Assembly (NCBI GenBank): GCA_016935555.1
Contig: JAFGQR010000019.1
Span: 1 to 64,000 of the forward strand
Length of the DNA: 64,000 bases
Direction: 5' to 3'
Source: Verrucomicrobiota bacterium
Lineage (GTDB): Bacteria; Verrucomicrobiota; Verrucomicrobiia; Limisphaerales; JAFGQR01
The notes below the pieces were generated by a model that saw only the letters and a program-made list of their open reading frames with translations, was not told the origin of the DNA and ran no database searches. This document shows positions 24,236 to 32,829 of this stretch, piece after piece (position 1 is the first letter of the stretch; every line of letters starts with the position of its first letter). A program made the translations under genes and the position numbers.

Positions 24236-26911
24236 TCAGGCCTCGCTTCCTCGATTCCGCCGAGCCAATTGCGTGGCTTGATCCCCGACCCGTTTCTCCA
24301 AACCGGCCTGTTTCGTCCGCAACTTGGTCTCCAGCGTCTTGGCCGCGGTGATGTCCCCGAAGGTGATGACCACGCCGTCAATCCGGTCGTCCAACGTGCG
24401 GTAGGGCATGATGCGCATGGTAAACCAGCGCCCGTCGCGCGCGGCCACCGGCTTTTCCGTCGAGGCCAGCGTTCGCAGCACTTCGCGCACGTCGTCCCCC
24501 AGCGTCGGGTAATTGAGGTTCGAGACCAAGTCGGTGATAGGCCGGCCCACGTCGCCCGGGATGAGCTTGAAAAGGCTCGTCGCCTGGCTGGTGAACCGCC
24601 GGACGTGGAGCTCCTTGTCGAGGAACAGGGTCGCGATATCGGTGCTGTCGAGCAGGTTCTTCATGTCATTGCTGGCCCGCGACAGCTCGTCCACCTTGGC
24701 CTGTAACTCGGTGTTGAGTGTCTGGAGTTCCTCGTTCAGCGACTGCATTTCCTCCTTCGAGGTGGTGAGTTCCTCGTTGGTGGACTGCAGTTCTTCATTC
24801 GTGGATTGCAGCTCCTCATTGGCGGACCGCAGTTCCTCCTGCGAGGTCTGCATTTCTTCGTGGGTGGTCCGCGCCTCGGCGCGGACCTGCTGGAGTTCCT
24901 GCTCCAGTTCGGCCACTCGCGCGATGCCGGCGTGAGGCTTGGATGCCCGGACTGCGGCTTTGGCGGCGAGGGGCGGGGCCATATCGGTGAACACGATCAT
25001 GACCAGGCCTTGCAGCGGCCCGGCTTCTTCGAGTCGCTGGAGGGTCACCTCGACGCACTGCTCCCCGCCGATGGTCCCCACTTTGAGTCCGTGGAGCGTG
25101 ACGCTTTGTTGTTGTCGGAGCGCTTTCTGAAAGGCGCCAGCCAGTTCGTAGCGCAAGCCTTCGCGGGCCATGGCAAAGAGGTTCCAGTTGGCCCTGCCGG
25201 CGGGGGGTTCCAGGTATTTGCCGGTCCGGCCGCTGATGTAGAAGATGTCGCCCTTGTCATTGACCAACACCGCCGGCGGGGCGTAGCGCTGCAGGACCAA
25301 CTGATCCGCCAGGGACTCGAGACTGGACGGGGGATGGGGCGCCGGACGCGCCTCCACCGCACCGGGCGAGGCCGCGCTGAAGGACGAGGGAAACTCAACG
25401 GGTTCGGACGGCAGGGCGGATTCCGTGCGCCGGTAGAGCCGCGATTTGCCGCCCAGGGGGGCAAACAGGTCGGTGGCACCGCCAATCGTTTCCGCGCTGC
25501 CGAGAACCAGGATGCCGCTGGGATTGAGGCTGTAGTGAAACAACGGAATCAGTTTCTTTTGCACCTCCGGGGCCAGGTAGATCAGCAGGTTGCGGCAGCT
25601 CAAGATGTCCAGCTTGGTAAAGGGCGGATCCATGATGAGATTCTGCGGCGCAAAAATCACCAGATCCCGGATCTCTTTGCGCACCTGGTAGCCATGTTCG
25701 TTTTTGGCAAAGAACCGGTTCAACCGCTCCGGCGAAACGTCGGCGGCAATGTTGGCCGGAAAGACGCCCTGACGGGCCTTGTCGATCGCGTCGCGGTCCA
25801 GGTCGGTGGCGAAGATCTGCAGGGCGAAGTTCCCCTTGGGTTTGGATTGCTCGATGGCCTCCTTGAACACGATGGCCAGGGAATAGGCTTCTTCTCCGGT
25901 GGAACAGCCGGGCACCCACGCGCGCAGGGCCTGGCCGGGCGACCGGTTCGCGAGGAGTGTGGGGATGGCCTGCGTGCGCAACTGCTCCCAGGCCGCCGGA
26001 TCGCGGAAGAAATTCGTCACTCCGATCAACAGCTCCTTGAACAGCAGATCCAGCTCCTGGGAATTCTCCTGCAGGTAATGGACGTAGGTCGCCATCTTGT
26101 GGATCTGGTGAATGCCCATGCGTCGCTCGATCCGGCGATAGAGTGTGTTCCGTTTGTAGAGCGAAAAGTCGTGGCCGGTATGGGCGCGCAGCAGGATGAC
26201 CGCTTTCTCCAGGGCGCTCTGTGTCTTATGTTCCAGCGCCACTTCCGTCCGGCCCATCAGCGGGGCGCGATGGAGGTAGGCGACGATTTTCCCGGGCAGC
26301 TCCTCCACCGGAGCCACGATGTCCGCCAGCCCGGCGTCCATCGCGCTGCGCGGCATGCTGTCGAATTTGGCCGACGCCGGCTCCTGCACCAGCACGACGC
26401 CCGCCTTCTCCTTGATGGCCCGCAGGCCCAGGGTGCCGTCAGAGCCCATGCCGGAAAGAATCACGCCGATGCTGCGTTCTTGCTGGTCCAGCGCCAGGGA
26501 GCGCAGAAAAAAATCGATCGGCAGGCGCCGTCCCCGTGGCGCCGCCGGCTCGAGCAAGTGCAGGACCCCGTGCAGGATGGACATGTCCTTGTTTGGCGGG
26601 ATCACATAGACGCAGTCCGGCCGCACCCGGGTGCGGTCCTTGACCTGGATGACTTTCATGACGGTGGCTCGTTGCAGCAGTTCGGGCATGATCCCCTTGT
26701 GCGTCGGGTCCAGGTGCTGGACAATGACGAACGCCATACCGCTGCCCGCCGGCACATGCGCCAGAAATTGCTCCAAGGCCTCGAGTCCTCCCGCCGAGGC
26801 GCCAATGCCAACGATGGGGAAGGGCATGCGGCCCGGCCGGGCGGGGCGGGACGGGCGAGCGTCGGAGGCGGGCCCTTTCCGGCGGTGTTTCCGTGCCGAT
26901 TTCAGTTTCAT
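24236..26911 (-). CDS. CheB-CheR-PAS fusion protein
   Basis: An 891-residue fusion. CheB-type methylesterase at about 28-215 with an intact triad (Ser in VGIGASAGGLEAL, His in IVQHLDPTHKG, Asp in LSGMGSDGTLG); CheR-type methyltransferase at about 235-480 (VTNFFRDPAAWE, SAM loop WVPGCSTGEEAYSLA); a middle PAS-like region (about 555-650); a heptad coiled coil of repeated EELQSTNEEL-like units (about 690-750); and a C-terminal PAS domain (about 755-870). No kinase domain follows. Such fusions occur next to PAS kinases rather than in chemotaxis operons, and no chemoreceptor is nearby. The likely role is signalling control of stress or envelope genes, through methylation of an unknown partner. The start MKLKSARKHRRK is chosen; a longer frame adds 28 residues without homology. 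Confidence 0.93.
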   Translation of the reverse strand: MKLKSARKHRRKGPASDARPSRPARPGRMPFPIVGIGASAGGLEALEQFLAHVPAGSGMAFVIVQHLDPTHKGIMPELLQRATVMKVIQVKDRTRVRPDCVYVIPPNKDMSILHGVLHLLEPAAPRGRRLPIDFFLRSLALDQQERSIGVILSGMGSDGTLGLRAIKEKAGVVLVQEPASAKFDSMPRSAMDAGLADIVAPVEELPGKIVAYLHRAPLMGRTEVALEHKTQSALEKAVILLRAHTGHDFSLYKRNTLYRRIERRMGIHQIHKMATYVHYLQENSQELDLLFKELLIGVTNFFRDPAAWEQLRTQAIPTLLANRSPGQALRAWVPGCSTGEEAYSLAIVFKEAIEQSKPKGNFALQIFATDLDRDAIDKARQGVFPANIAADVSPERLNRFFAKNEHGYQVRKEIRDLVIFAPQNLIMDPPFTKLDILSCRNLLIYLAPEVQKKLIPLFHYSLNPSGILVLGSAETIGGATDLFAPLGGKSRLYRRTESALPSEPVEFPSSFSAASPGAVEARPAPHPPSSLESLADQLVLQRYAPPAVLVNDKGDIFYISGRTGKYLEPPAGRANWNLFAMAREGLRYELAGAFQKALRQQQSVTLHGLKVGTIGGEQCVEVTLQRLEEAGPLQGLVMIVFTDMAPPLAAKAAVRASKPHAGIARVAELEQELQQVRAEARTTHEEMQTSQEELRSANEELQSTNEELQSTNEELTTSKEEMQSLNEELQTLNTELQAKVDELSRASNDMKNLLDSTDIATLFLDKELHVRRFTSQATSLFKLIPGDVGRPITDLVSNLNYPTLGDDVREVLRTLASTEKPVAARDGRWFTMRIMPYRTLDDRIDGVVITFGDITAAKTLETKLRTKQAGLEKRVGDQATQLARRNRGSEA

Positions 26912-27192
26912 GACCCGGTTTCCTGGGTGGCGGTGCTCAAGAACAGACGCGCGCCGGCACACGCAATCCGCAGCGGACTGTTCAGCGGGTGCCACGCGAC
27001 GCGGGTCTTCATCGCAGCGAAATGAGTCTGCCCGATTGGCGCGTGGGCCTCAACCGAAAAGCCGCGGCCTGGCTGCGCCCCTTCGGCGGGCCAACGATCT
27101 CACCGCACGGTCTGGCGGTTGAAGCCGTCCTTGAGTCGCCACCGAAAGCATGCTCATGCGCGGGAATTTAGGTGACGCGCGCCGCACGAACA

Positions 27193-27210
27193 ATGGGGTG
27201 TTCACCCCAT
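27193..27210. promoter_or_regulatory. Box G: degenerate copy of the palindromic element
   Basis: ATGGGGTGTTCACCCCAT contains the GGGGT/ACCCC arms of the element found upstream of six genes further right, but the downstream GCKTAGCGTG-type box is absent in both directions. It precedes a fragment of a second glycosyltransferase copy and is probably a leftover. Confidence 0.45.
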
Positions 27211-27211
27211 G

Positions 27212-27267
27212 CGGGTGGAAGTGCAGACAACGGGGAGCGGCGATTTCCGGACCGTCGGCAGCAACGG
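27212..27267 (+). pseudogene. Fragment of a second copy of the GT4 glycosyltransferase gene
   Basis: These 56 bases match 30254-30309 of the intact glycosyltransferase gene at 49 positions. Translated, EVQTTGSGDFRTVGSNG corresponds to DVQTAESGDFRTIGSNG of the intact protein. Nothing else of the gene remains next to it. It shows that a paralogue or duplication once stood here. Confidence 0.6.
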
Positions 27268-27408
27268 CAAGACCTTCATGTCCGTCTCGGGATTGGTATG
27301 GCGGGTCAGAACCACCCTGCGCCCATCGGTCGTCGGCAGGTAGATATCGAGCATTTGAATCGTCGCGAATTTTTCCAGAACCGACCGTGGTGTCAGCCCA
27401 GGCGCCAA
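27268..27408 (-). pseudogene. C-terminal remnant of a DDE transposase
   Basis: On the minus strand, LTPRSVLEKFATIQMLDIYL followed by PTTDGRRVVLTRHTNPE resembles the last 50 residues of IS1634/IS4-like DDE transposases, where such a 'LEKLATIQM-DV-LPTTDGR' ending is common. The rest of the transposase is missing and the frame runs into antisense of the glycosyltransferase fragment. The family assignment is from memory of such endings and is uncertain. No terminal inverted repeats were found. Confidence 0.42.
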
Positions 27409-27772
27409 ATCGCGTCAACGGCGATGCAAGGTGGGGGGATTCGTTCATCGAGCAGGACGATGCAAAGCCGATCATGCTGAAAGAATTTGCGCGCGAACAG
27501 GGGCTTTGAAGAAGCGACCCGATCCCCTGCCGGGTGCCCCCCCGGTTTCCCTCAAGGTTCCTGCTTGCATCTGTTGCAATGAGACACCAGATCGGACGGC
27601 ATTCTTGCCAGATTCCCAGCTACTCCTGGGACTCCGGCTGGAACACAGTGGATGCGGGCGGGGTCAGCTTGGGTGTTCGTGAAACTAACCCAGAAAGCCG
27701 TCGAACAGAGTTCCCCGCGCCATATGACTCCGGTGGGTGCTGCAGCATGACGTCAACCGGCAAAATGAACGG

Positions 27773-27817
27773 TAGGGTTTCACCCTATAGCACAAGACCA
27801 ACCGCTGGCGTAGCGTG
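27773..27817 (+). promoter_or_regulatory. Box A: two-part element upstream of the WYL-like small gene
   Basis: TAGGGTTTCACCCTATAG (27773-27790), 17-base spacer, GCGTAGCGTG (27808-27817). The first part is a perfect palindrome here (TAGGGT-TTC-ACCCTA). The gene's ATG is 46 bases downstream. Confidence 0.7.
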
Positions 27818-27863
27818 CTTCCAGTGCACCGGCCGGTCAAACCGTGCCCAACACATCAATACT

Positions 27864-28184
27864 ATGATACAAAATCACCAATGGTTTATCGATGCCATCA
27901 ACGAGAAGAAGAAAGTCAGGGTGCGGTTCTATTCCATAGCCGACAATGGAGTCTTGGACCGGGTCTGCGCTCCCATGGATTATGGTCCGGGAAGCGAGAC
28001 GGCGGACGGGCTGAATCGCTACTGGCTTTGGGACTATACGAGCCATACGGATACACACATCCTGGGCTTGGCGCCACAGGAGATTGTGGATTTGCAGGTT
28101 CTGGGCGAGGTGTTTAGCCCATCAGACTTTGGCGTCACGCCTTGGCCGTGGTCCATCCCCCGGGCGTGGGCTTCGCCGCCTTGA
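27864..28184 (+). CDS. Small protein resembling stand-alone WYL-like domains
   Basis: A 106-residue soluble protein with no signal peptide. It starts MIQNHQWFIDAINEKKKVRV, and continues with features of a small family I recall only loosely: KKVRVRFYS, CAPMDYGPGS, LNRYWLWDYTS and HILGLAPQEIVDL, ending in a Trp/Pro-rich tail (FGVTPWPWSIPRAW). The arrangement of a basic strand, a CAP-DYGP turn and an RYWxWD strand resembles the ligand-sensing WYL fold, but the WYL triplet itself is not present, so the call is tentative. It has its own box A promoter element and stands alone. A weak purine-rich sequence precedes the ATG. It might be a regulator or ligand-binding accessory for the regulon. Confidence 0.55.
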   Translation: MIQNHQWFIDAINEKKKVRVRFYSIADNGVLDRVCAPMDYGPGSETADGLNRYWLWDYTSHTDTHILGLAPQEIVDLQVLGEVFSPSDFGVTPWPWSIPRAWASPP

Positions 28185-28301
28185 CGGAATCAAAAACCCA
28201 TCGTAAGAACCGCCACGGAAAGCATGCCCACAGGCCAAAATGTGGAGGACACGCGTTGCGCTGGGCTGCAGCGGCCTCGTAGTTGGCGGCGGAGCGCCCG
28301 G

Positions 28302-28346
28302 TAGGGTTTTACCCCATAGCCAAGAGCGGGCACAGCGCCGAGACTC
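28302..28346 (+). promoter_or_regulatory. Box B: two-part element upstream of the glycosyltransferase-GH130 operon
   Basis: TAGGGTTTTACCCCATAG (28302-28319), 17-base spacer, GCCGAGACTC (28337-28346; the weakest second box). The proposed GTG start is 14 bases after it. An in-frame start at 28283 would put the element inside the coding region, so the later start is favoured. Confidence 0.65.
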
Positions 28347-28360
28347 AAGCAGACGAAGTT

Positions 28361-30658
28361 GTGGAAGCCGCATCCGACATTCGCAAGATTGCGTTTCTCG
28401 GCGACTACTTGCCGCGCAAATGCGGCATTGCCACGTTCACGTCCGACGTGCTTTCCGCCGTGGCGGCGGAGCACCCCGAGAGCCAGTGTTTCGCCGTGCC
28501 GGTCAACGACATCCCGGGTGGCTACGAATATCCGGACGTGGTTCGCTTCGAAATCGAGGAGCAGGATCTGCCCTCCTACCAGCGCGCGGCGGATTTCCTC
28601 AACATCGGCAACGCGGACATCGTCTGTGTGCAGCACGAGTTCGGCATTTACGGCGGCCTGGCCGGCGGCCATCTGCTGGCGCTGCTGCGCGAATTGCGGA
28701 TGCCCGTCGTGACCACGCTGCACACGGTCTTGCGCGAGCCCAACGCCGAGCAGCGGCGGGTGATGCAGGAGTTGATCGCGCGTTCGACGCGGCTGGTGGT
28801 GATGACTGAACGCGGGGAGCAGATGTTGCAGGAGATTTACCAGGCGCCGGCGGCCCGGATCGATCTCATCCCGCACGGCATCCCCGACATGCCGTTCACC
28901 GATCCCAACTACTACAAGGACCAGTTCGGCGTGGAAGGCCGGCTCGTGTTGCTCACGTTCGGACTGCTCTCCCCCAACAAGGGCGTCGAATACGCGCTCA
29001 ACGCGCTGCCGGAGATCCTGGCCGAGTTCCCCAATGTCGTCTATATCGTGCTGGGCGCGACCCATCCCAATCTGGTGCGCGAGCAAGGCGAGTTCTACCG
29101 GTTGACCCTCGATCGGCTGGCCAAGAAGAACAAGGTCCAGAAGCACGTCATCTTCTACAACCGCTTCGTCGAGCTCGACGAGCTGAAGGAATTCATCGGC
29201 GCGGCGGACCTTTACCTCACGCCGTATCTGAACGAGGCGCAGATCACTTCCGGCACCCTGGCCTACGCGTTTGGCGCGGGCAAGGCGGTGATCTCGACGC
29301 CCTACTGGCACGCCGCCGAACTGCTCGCGGACGGCCGCGGCGTGCTGGTGCCGTTCCGCGACGCCAAGGCCATCGCGCGGGAAGTCATCGGCTTGCTGCG
29401 CGACGAGACGCGCCGGCACGCGATGCGCAAGAACGCCTACAAGCTCGGCCGCGAGATGGTGTGGAGCCACACGGCGCGTCTCTACATGCGGTCCTTCGAG
29501 CGCGCCCGGATCGAGGGGGCGGTCTGGTCGCGAAAATCGTTCGCCGTGAAAACCCTCGACCAGGCGCCGCGGGAGCTGCCGGACCTGAGATTGGACCATC
29601 TTTCGCGGATGACCGATTCGACCGGCATGTTCCAGCACGCCATTTTCACCGTGCCGAATTTTTCCGAGGGCTACTGCACGGACGACAACGCCCGCGCGTT
29701 CATGCTCGCCGTGCTGCTCGACGAGTTGGAGGAGGAGCCGGATAAGGTGCGGACGCTGGCGACGACCTATGCGGCGTTTCTGCATCATGCGTTCGATCCC
29801 GCGACGAAACGGTTTCACAATCACCTCAGCTTCGACCGGCGGTGGCTCGATGTGCAGGGATCGGAGGACTCTCATGGCCGGGCCCTCTGGGCGTTGGGTG
29901 TGGGCGTGGGACGCTCGCCGCATCGCAGTTTTCAAGTCATGTCGGGACAGATCTTCGCTCAGGCGCTGCCCGCAGTGGCGGAATTGAGATCGCCGCGCGC
30001 GTGGGCCTTCAGCCTGCTCGGCATTCACGAATACCTGCAGCGTCTGAACGGCGATCGGTCTGCCCACCAGATGCGGGAGTTGCTCACAACGCGGCTCATG
30101 GAACTGTTCGGCCGGACCGCACAGCCGGACTGGCCCTGGTTCGAAGACGTGCTGTCGTACGACAACGCCAAGCTCGCCCATGCCTTGATCCTGAGCGGGC
30201 GCGCGACCGGGCAGGCGCCGGTGTTTGAACGCGGATTGCAGGCGCTGCGCTGGCTGGTGGACGTGCAGACCGCGGAGAGCGGCGATTTCCGGACGATCGG
30301 CAGCAACGGATTCTACCCGCGCGGCGGCACCCGCGCGAACTTCGATCAGCAACCCATCGAGGCGCACTCCATGGTGTCGGCCTGTCTCGAAGCCTACCGC
30401 GCCACGTCGGACGCGCGGTGGTACGAGCAGGCTCAGCGCACCTTCGACTGGTTTCTCGGCTGGAACGATCTCGGCTTGGAGCTCTACTCCCCGACCACCG
30501 GCGGCTGCCGCGATGCGCTGCATGTCGATCGGGTCAACCAGAACCAGGGAGCGGAATCGACGCTCGCTTTCCTGCTGTCGTTGGCGGAAATGCAGCTCAT
30601 GCAAAACGCCGTCACGGTATTCAACCCGTCCCCTTCGCAACCCGGATCAACCCCATGA
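28361..30658 (+). CDS. GT4 glycosyltransferase fused to a C-terminal (alpha/alpha)6-like region
   Basis: A 765-residue cytoplasmic protein. The N-terminal half (to about residue 385) is a GT-B fold of family GT4: FLGDYLPRKCGIATFTSDV at the donor loop, HEFGIYGG, HGIPDMPF, LLTFGLLSPNKGVEYAL, and the nucleotide-sugar motif around LTPYLNEAQITSGTLAYAFG. The C-terminal half (about 400-755) is helical and rich in aromatic residues (NFSEGYCTDDNARAFMLAVL, WLDVQGSEDSHGRALWALG, GGCRDALHVDRVNQNQGAES), like glycoside hydrolases of the (alpha/alpha)6 type. The start GTG at 28361 is chosen because box B lies just upstream. Its stop overlaps the ATG of the GH130 gene by four bases. The pair are often adjacent in other bacteria and may make and recycle a mannose-containing polymer, but the sugar is unproven. 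Confidence 0.85.
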   Translation: MEAASDIRKIAFLGDYLPRKCGIATFTSDVLSAVAAEHPESQCFAVPVNDIPGGYEYPDVVRFEIEEQDLPSYQRAADFLNIGNADIVCVQHEFGIYGGLAGGHLLALLRELRMPVVTTLHTVLREPNAEQRRVMQELIARSTRLVVMTERGEQMLQEIYQAPAARIDLIPHGIPDMPFTDPNYYKDQFGVEGRLVLLTFGLLSPNKGVEYALNALPEILAEFPNVVYIVLGATHPNLVREQGEFYRLTLDRLAKKNKVQKHVIFYNRFVELDELKEFIGAADLYLTPYLNEAQITSGTLAYAFGAGKAVISTPYWHAAELLADGRGVLVPFRDAKAIAREVIGLLRDETRRHAMRKNAYKLGREMVWSHTARLYMRSFERARIEGAVWSRKSFAVKTLDQAPRELPDLRLDHLSRMTDSTGMFQHAIFTVPNFSEGYCTDDNARAFMLAVLLDELEEEPDKVRTLATTYAAFLHHAFDPATKRFHNHLSFDRRWLDVQGSEDSHGRALWALGVGVGRSPHRSFQVMSGQIFAQALPAVAELRSPRAWAFSLLGIHEYLQRLNGDRSAHQMRELLTTRLMELFGRTAQPDWPWFEDVLSYDNAKLAHALILSGRATGQAPVFERGLQALRWLVDVQTAESGDFRTIGSNGFYPRGGTRANFDQQPIEAHSMVSACLEAYRATSDARWYEQAQRTFDWFLGWNDLGLELYSPTTGGCRDALHVDRVNQNQGAESTLAFLLSLAEMQLMQNAVTVFNPSPSQPGSTP

Positions 30659-32109
30659 ACGCTGCCGCGGTTCAGCGCACCAACGTCGTACTGCATCCCG
30701 ATCGCCGCCGGGTGTTGCTCCGGCCGTTTCTGCTGCCGAACGAGCCGCGCGCCCGGACGATCTGCGCCCAGGTCATGGCCATTCCCGAACGCGACGTCCA
30801 CGCCCTGTGGGCGCAGGTGCAGGCCGAGTTCGGCAAACGCCACGCAAGGATCCGCGAGTTCCTTCGACGGCGGTTCGAGCAGGCGCGCCCCTGTCTGCGC
30901 ACCGACGGGAAGCTCTCCGAGGAACGGGAGTTGTTGCTCGGCGCGTATTTCAGCCACGAGTATTCGCTCGAGGCAGCGGCGTTGTTCAATCCCTCCATCG
31001 TGCCGCATCCCGATCAGTCCGGCCTTTCCCCCGGAACGCTGCGTTTCATCCTGAGCCTGCGGGCCACCGGCGAAGGCCACATTTCCTCGATCACGTTTCG
31101 CACCGGCTTTCTGGACGCCCACTGCAACATCACGATCAACGCGCCCACCCGCTACTGCCTGGAGCCCGAGCAAGTGCCCAATGCGTCGTTTGAGAAACCC
31201 CTGTTCGAGCGCAAGCTGCGGGAGCTTGGTCTCGTGGGCGACTTCACGCGCCAGACGCTCGAGCAACTGGGCGAGACCTTCACGCTGGAGGAGTTGCGCG
31301 CCGCCGTCCGTCGCGCCGCGGAACGCCTGGGCGCGCGGGATCAACAAACCACCGCGGTGGCCCGCAAAACCCTGACCCTGGCCCAATCCAATTACGAAGT
31401 GCAGTTCGCATCCGACTCGCGGCTCTCCGGGCGCGTGTTGTTTCCGGTCACGCCGTCGCAGAGCAACGGCATCGAGGACGCCCGGTTCGTTCGGTTCCAA
31501 GAGGAAAATGGCCTGCGGACCTACTATGCGACTTACACCGCCTACGACGGCAAGATGATCCTGCCGCAGTTCATCGAGACGCCCGATTTCCGGCATTTCA
31601 AGTTCATCACGCTGAACGGCCCGGCGGTGCAGAACAAGGGCATGGCGCTCTTCCCGCGGAAGATCCAGGGCTGCTACGCGATGCTCAGCCGGCAGGACAA
31701 GGAAAACATCCACATCATGTTCTCCGACCATCTCCATTTCTGGCACAGCGCCCAGCTCCTGCTGAGGCCCAAGTATCCCTGGGAATTCATCCAGTTGGGC
31801 AACTGCGGTTCGCCGATCGAAACCGAAGCCGGCTGGCTCGTGCTCAGCCATGGCGTGGGCGCGATGCGGAAGTACTGCATCGGCGCGTTTCTGCTCGACC
31901 GGGACGATCCGACCCGGGTATTGGGCCGCTTGCGGGAACCGCTGATCACGCCCAACGAAAACGAACGCGAAGGCTATGTGCCGAACGTGGTCTATTCCTG
32001 CGGCAGCCTGCTGCACGGCCGGCAGCTCATCCTCCCCTACGCGATGTCCGACTACGCCACCACGTTTGCCACCCTGTCGCTCGACGCCGTGCTGGCGGCG
32101 ATGGAATAG
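30655..32109 (+). CDS. GH130-family glycosidase/phosphorylase
   Basis: A 484-residue five-bladed beta-propeller protein of family GH130, whose members phosphorolyse or hydrolyse beta-mannosides. Visible signatures are NGIEDARFVRF, TYYATYTAYDGKMILPQF, NKGMALFPRK (the phosphate-binding or substrate-binding loop), HFWHSAQLL, NCGSPIETEAGWLVLSHGVG and NVVYSCGSLLHG. An N-terminal helical stretch (about 1-150) precedes the propeller, longer than in typical GH130 enzymes. Translation is coupled to the glycosyltransferase through the overlap ATGA at 30655-30658. It is presumably cytoplasmic, as no signal peptide is visible. Confidence 0.87.
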   Translation: MNAAAVQRTNVVLHPDRRRVLLRPFLLPNEPRARTICAQVMAIPERDVHALWAQVQAEFGKRHARIREFLRRRFEQARPCLRTDGKLSEERELLLGAYFSHEYSLEAAALFNPSIVPHPDQSGLSPGTLRFILSLRATGEGHISSITFRTGFLDAHCNITINAPTRYCLEPEQVPNASFEKPLFERKLRELGLVGDFTRQTLEQLGETFTLEELRAAVRRAAERLGARDQQTTAVARKTLTLAQSNYEVQFASDSRLSGRVLFPVTPSQSNGIEDARFVRFQEENGLRTYYATYTAYDGKMILPQFIETPDFRHFKFITLNGPAVQNKGMALFPRKIQGCYAMLSRQDKENIHIMFSDHLHFWHSAQLLLRPKYPWEFIQLGNCGSPIETEAGWLVLSHGVGAMRKYCIGAFLLDRDDPTRVLGRLREPLITPNENEREGYVPNVVYSCGSLLHGRQLILPYAMSDYATTFATLSLDAVLAAME

Positions 32110-32244
32110 TCAAACGGCGAGCCTGGAGATTTCACACGCAAGTGCAGCCTGAAGGTGTGGCGCAGATTTTCAATCTCCTGCGAGGCTCAGGCACGCGCCG
32201 AGAAGTCTGTTGGAGTCATGAGCAGGCAGCCCCATCGCTTCAGG

Positions 32245-32289
32245 TAGGGTTTCACCCCATAGGCAAATTCAAGGCGAAGGCGTACTCTT
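32245..32289 (+). promoter_or_regulatory. Box C: two-part element upstream of the two-helix membrane protein
   Basis: TAGGGTTTCACCCCATAG (32245-32262), 17-base spacer, GCGTACTCTT (32280-32289). The ATG at 32302 lies only 12 bases later, so if the second box is a -10 element the transcript would be nearly leaderless. Confidence 0.72.
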
Positions 32290-32301
32290 TGGAGTGCGGT
32301 C

Positions 32302-32829
32302 ATGGCAACGACCCACCGTGAACTACCAACCGCGATGAGCGAGCACGAAAAACAAACGACATTTTTGCTGCAGTGCCTGGTCTACGACGGAAGTGCCGAA
32401 CGCCAGGAACTGGAGGATGGAATCGTTCAGATTCTGCGGGACGAGCGTTGCCTGCGTCGGGCGATGTGGCTGATGGCTTTGCTCATGGCGCTGGTGCTGG
32501 CGGGCTTGGGCTATACTGCGGTTCTGGTGGACGGCTTTCTTCAGAACCTCCCGCCGTTCCTGGTAAGGGTTGTTGGCGTGCTGGGGCTGGCCTCGCTGCT
32601 TTCCCTGCTGGGTTTTGCCGGCCTTCGCTTTCTCTATCGCCACAAGTTGAACGGGCGGCGCGAGGCCTGTCGCCGGTTGGCCGTCAAACTCCTGGAGTCG
32701 CGATTGGGAACGCCCCGCACCTGGCACAGGCCGGAAGTGGCCAACGAAACACAACGCCTCGCGTCTGCCGTCGCGGCAATCCCGTCGTGGTTGGAAAGCG
32801 AACCCACAAGTGCGAAAACACATCCTTGA
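32302..32829 (+). CDS. Small membrane protein with two transmembrane helices
   Basis: A 175-residue protein of no named family. Residues about 50-70 (AMWLMALLMALVLAGLGYTAVLV) and 85-105 (VVGVLGLASLLSLLGFAGL) are transmembrane helices; both ends are charged and probably cytoplasmic. An Arg-rich helix follows (YRHKLNGRREACRRLAVKLLESRLG). The start could be MATTHREL at 32302 or MSEHEKQT 33 bases later; the later one sits better with the leader after box C. Its end overlaps the next small gene by 20 bases, suggesting translational coupling. Proteins with such a layout occur next to PAS-type stress-signalling genes in related bacteria, but no function is known to me. Confidence 0.7.
   Translation: MATTHRELPTAMSEHEKQTTFLLQCLVYDGSAERQELEDGIVQILRDERCLRRAMWLMALLMALVLAGLGYTAVLVDGFLQNLPPFLVRVVGVLGLASLLSLLGFAGLRFLYRHKLNGRREACRRLAVKLLESRLGTPRTWHRPEVANETQRLASAVAAIPSWLESEPTSAKTHP

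Larger units (their letters stand above)
26912..27863. other. Gene-poor stretch with remnants of other genes
   Basis: About 950 bases without an intact gene. It contains box G (27193-27210), a 56-base fragment of the glycosyltransferase gene (27212-27267), a transposase remnant (27268-27408) and box A (27773-27790). Base composition from about 27.4 kb is visibly less GC-rich than the flanking genes, which together with the debris suggests past insertion or recombination. Confidence 0.6.
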
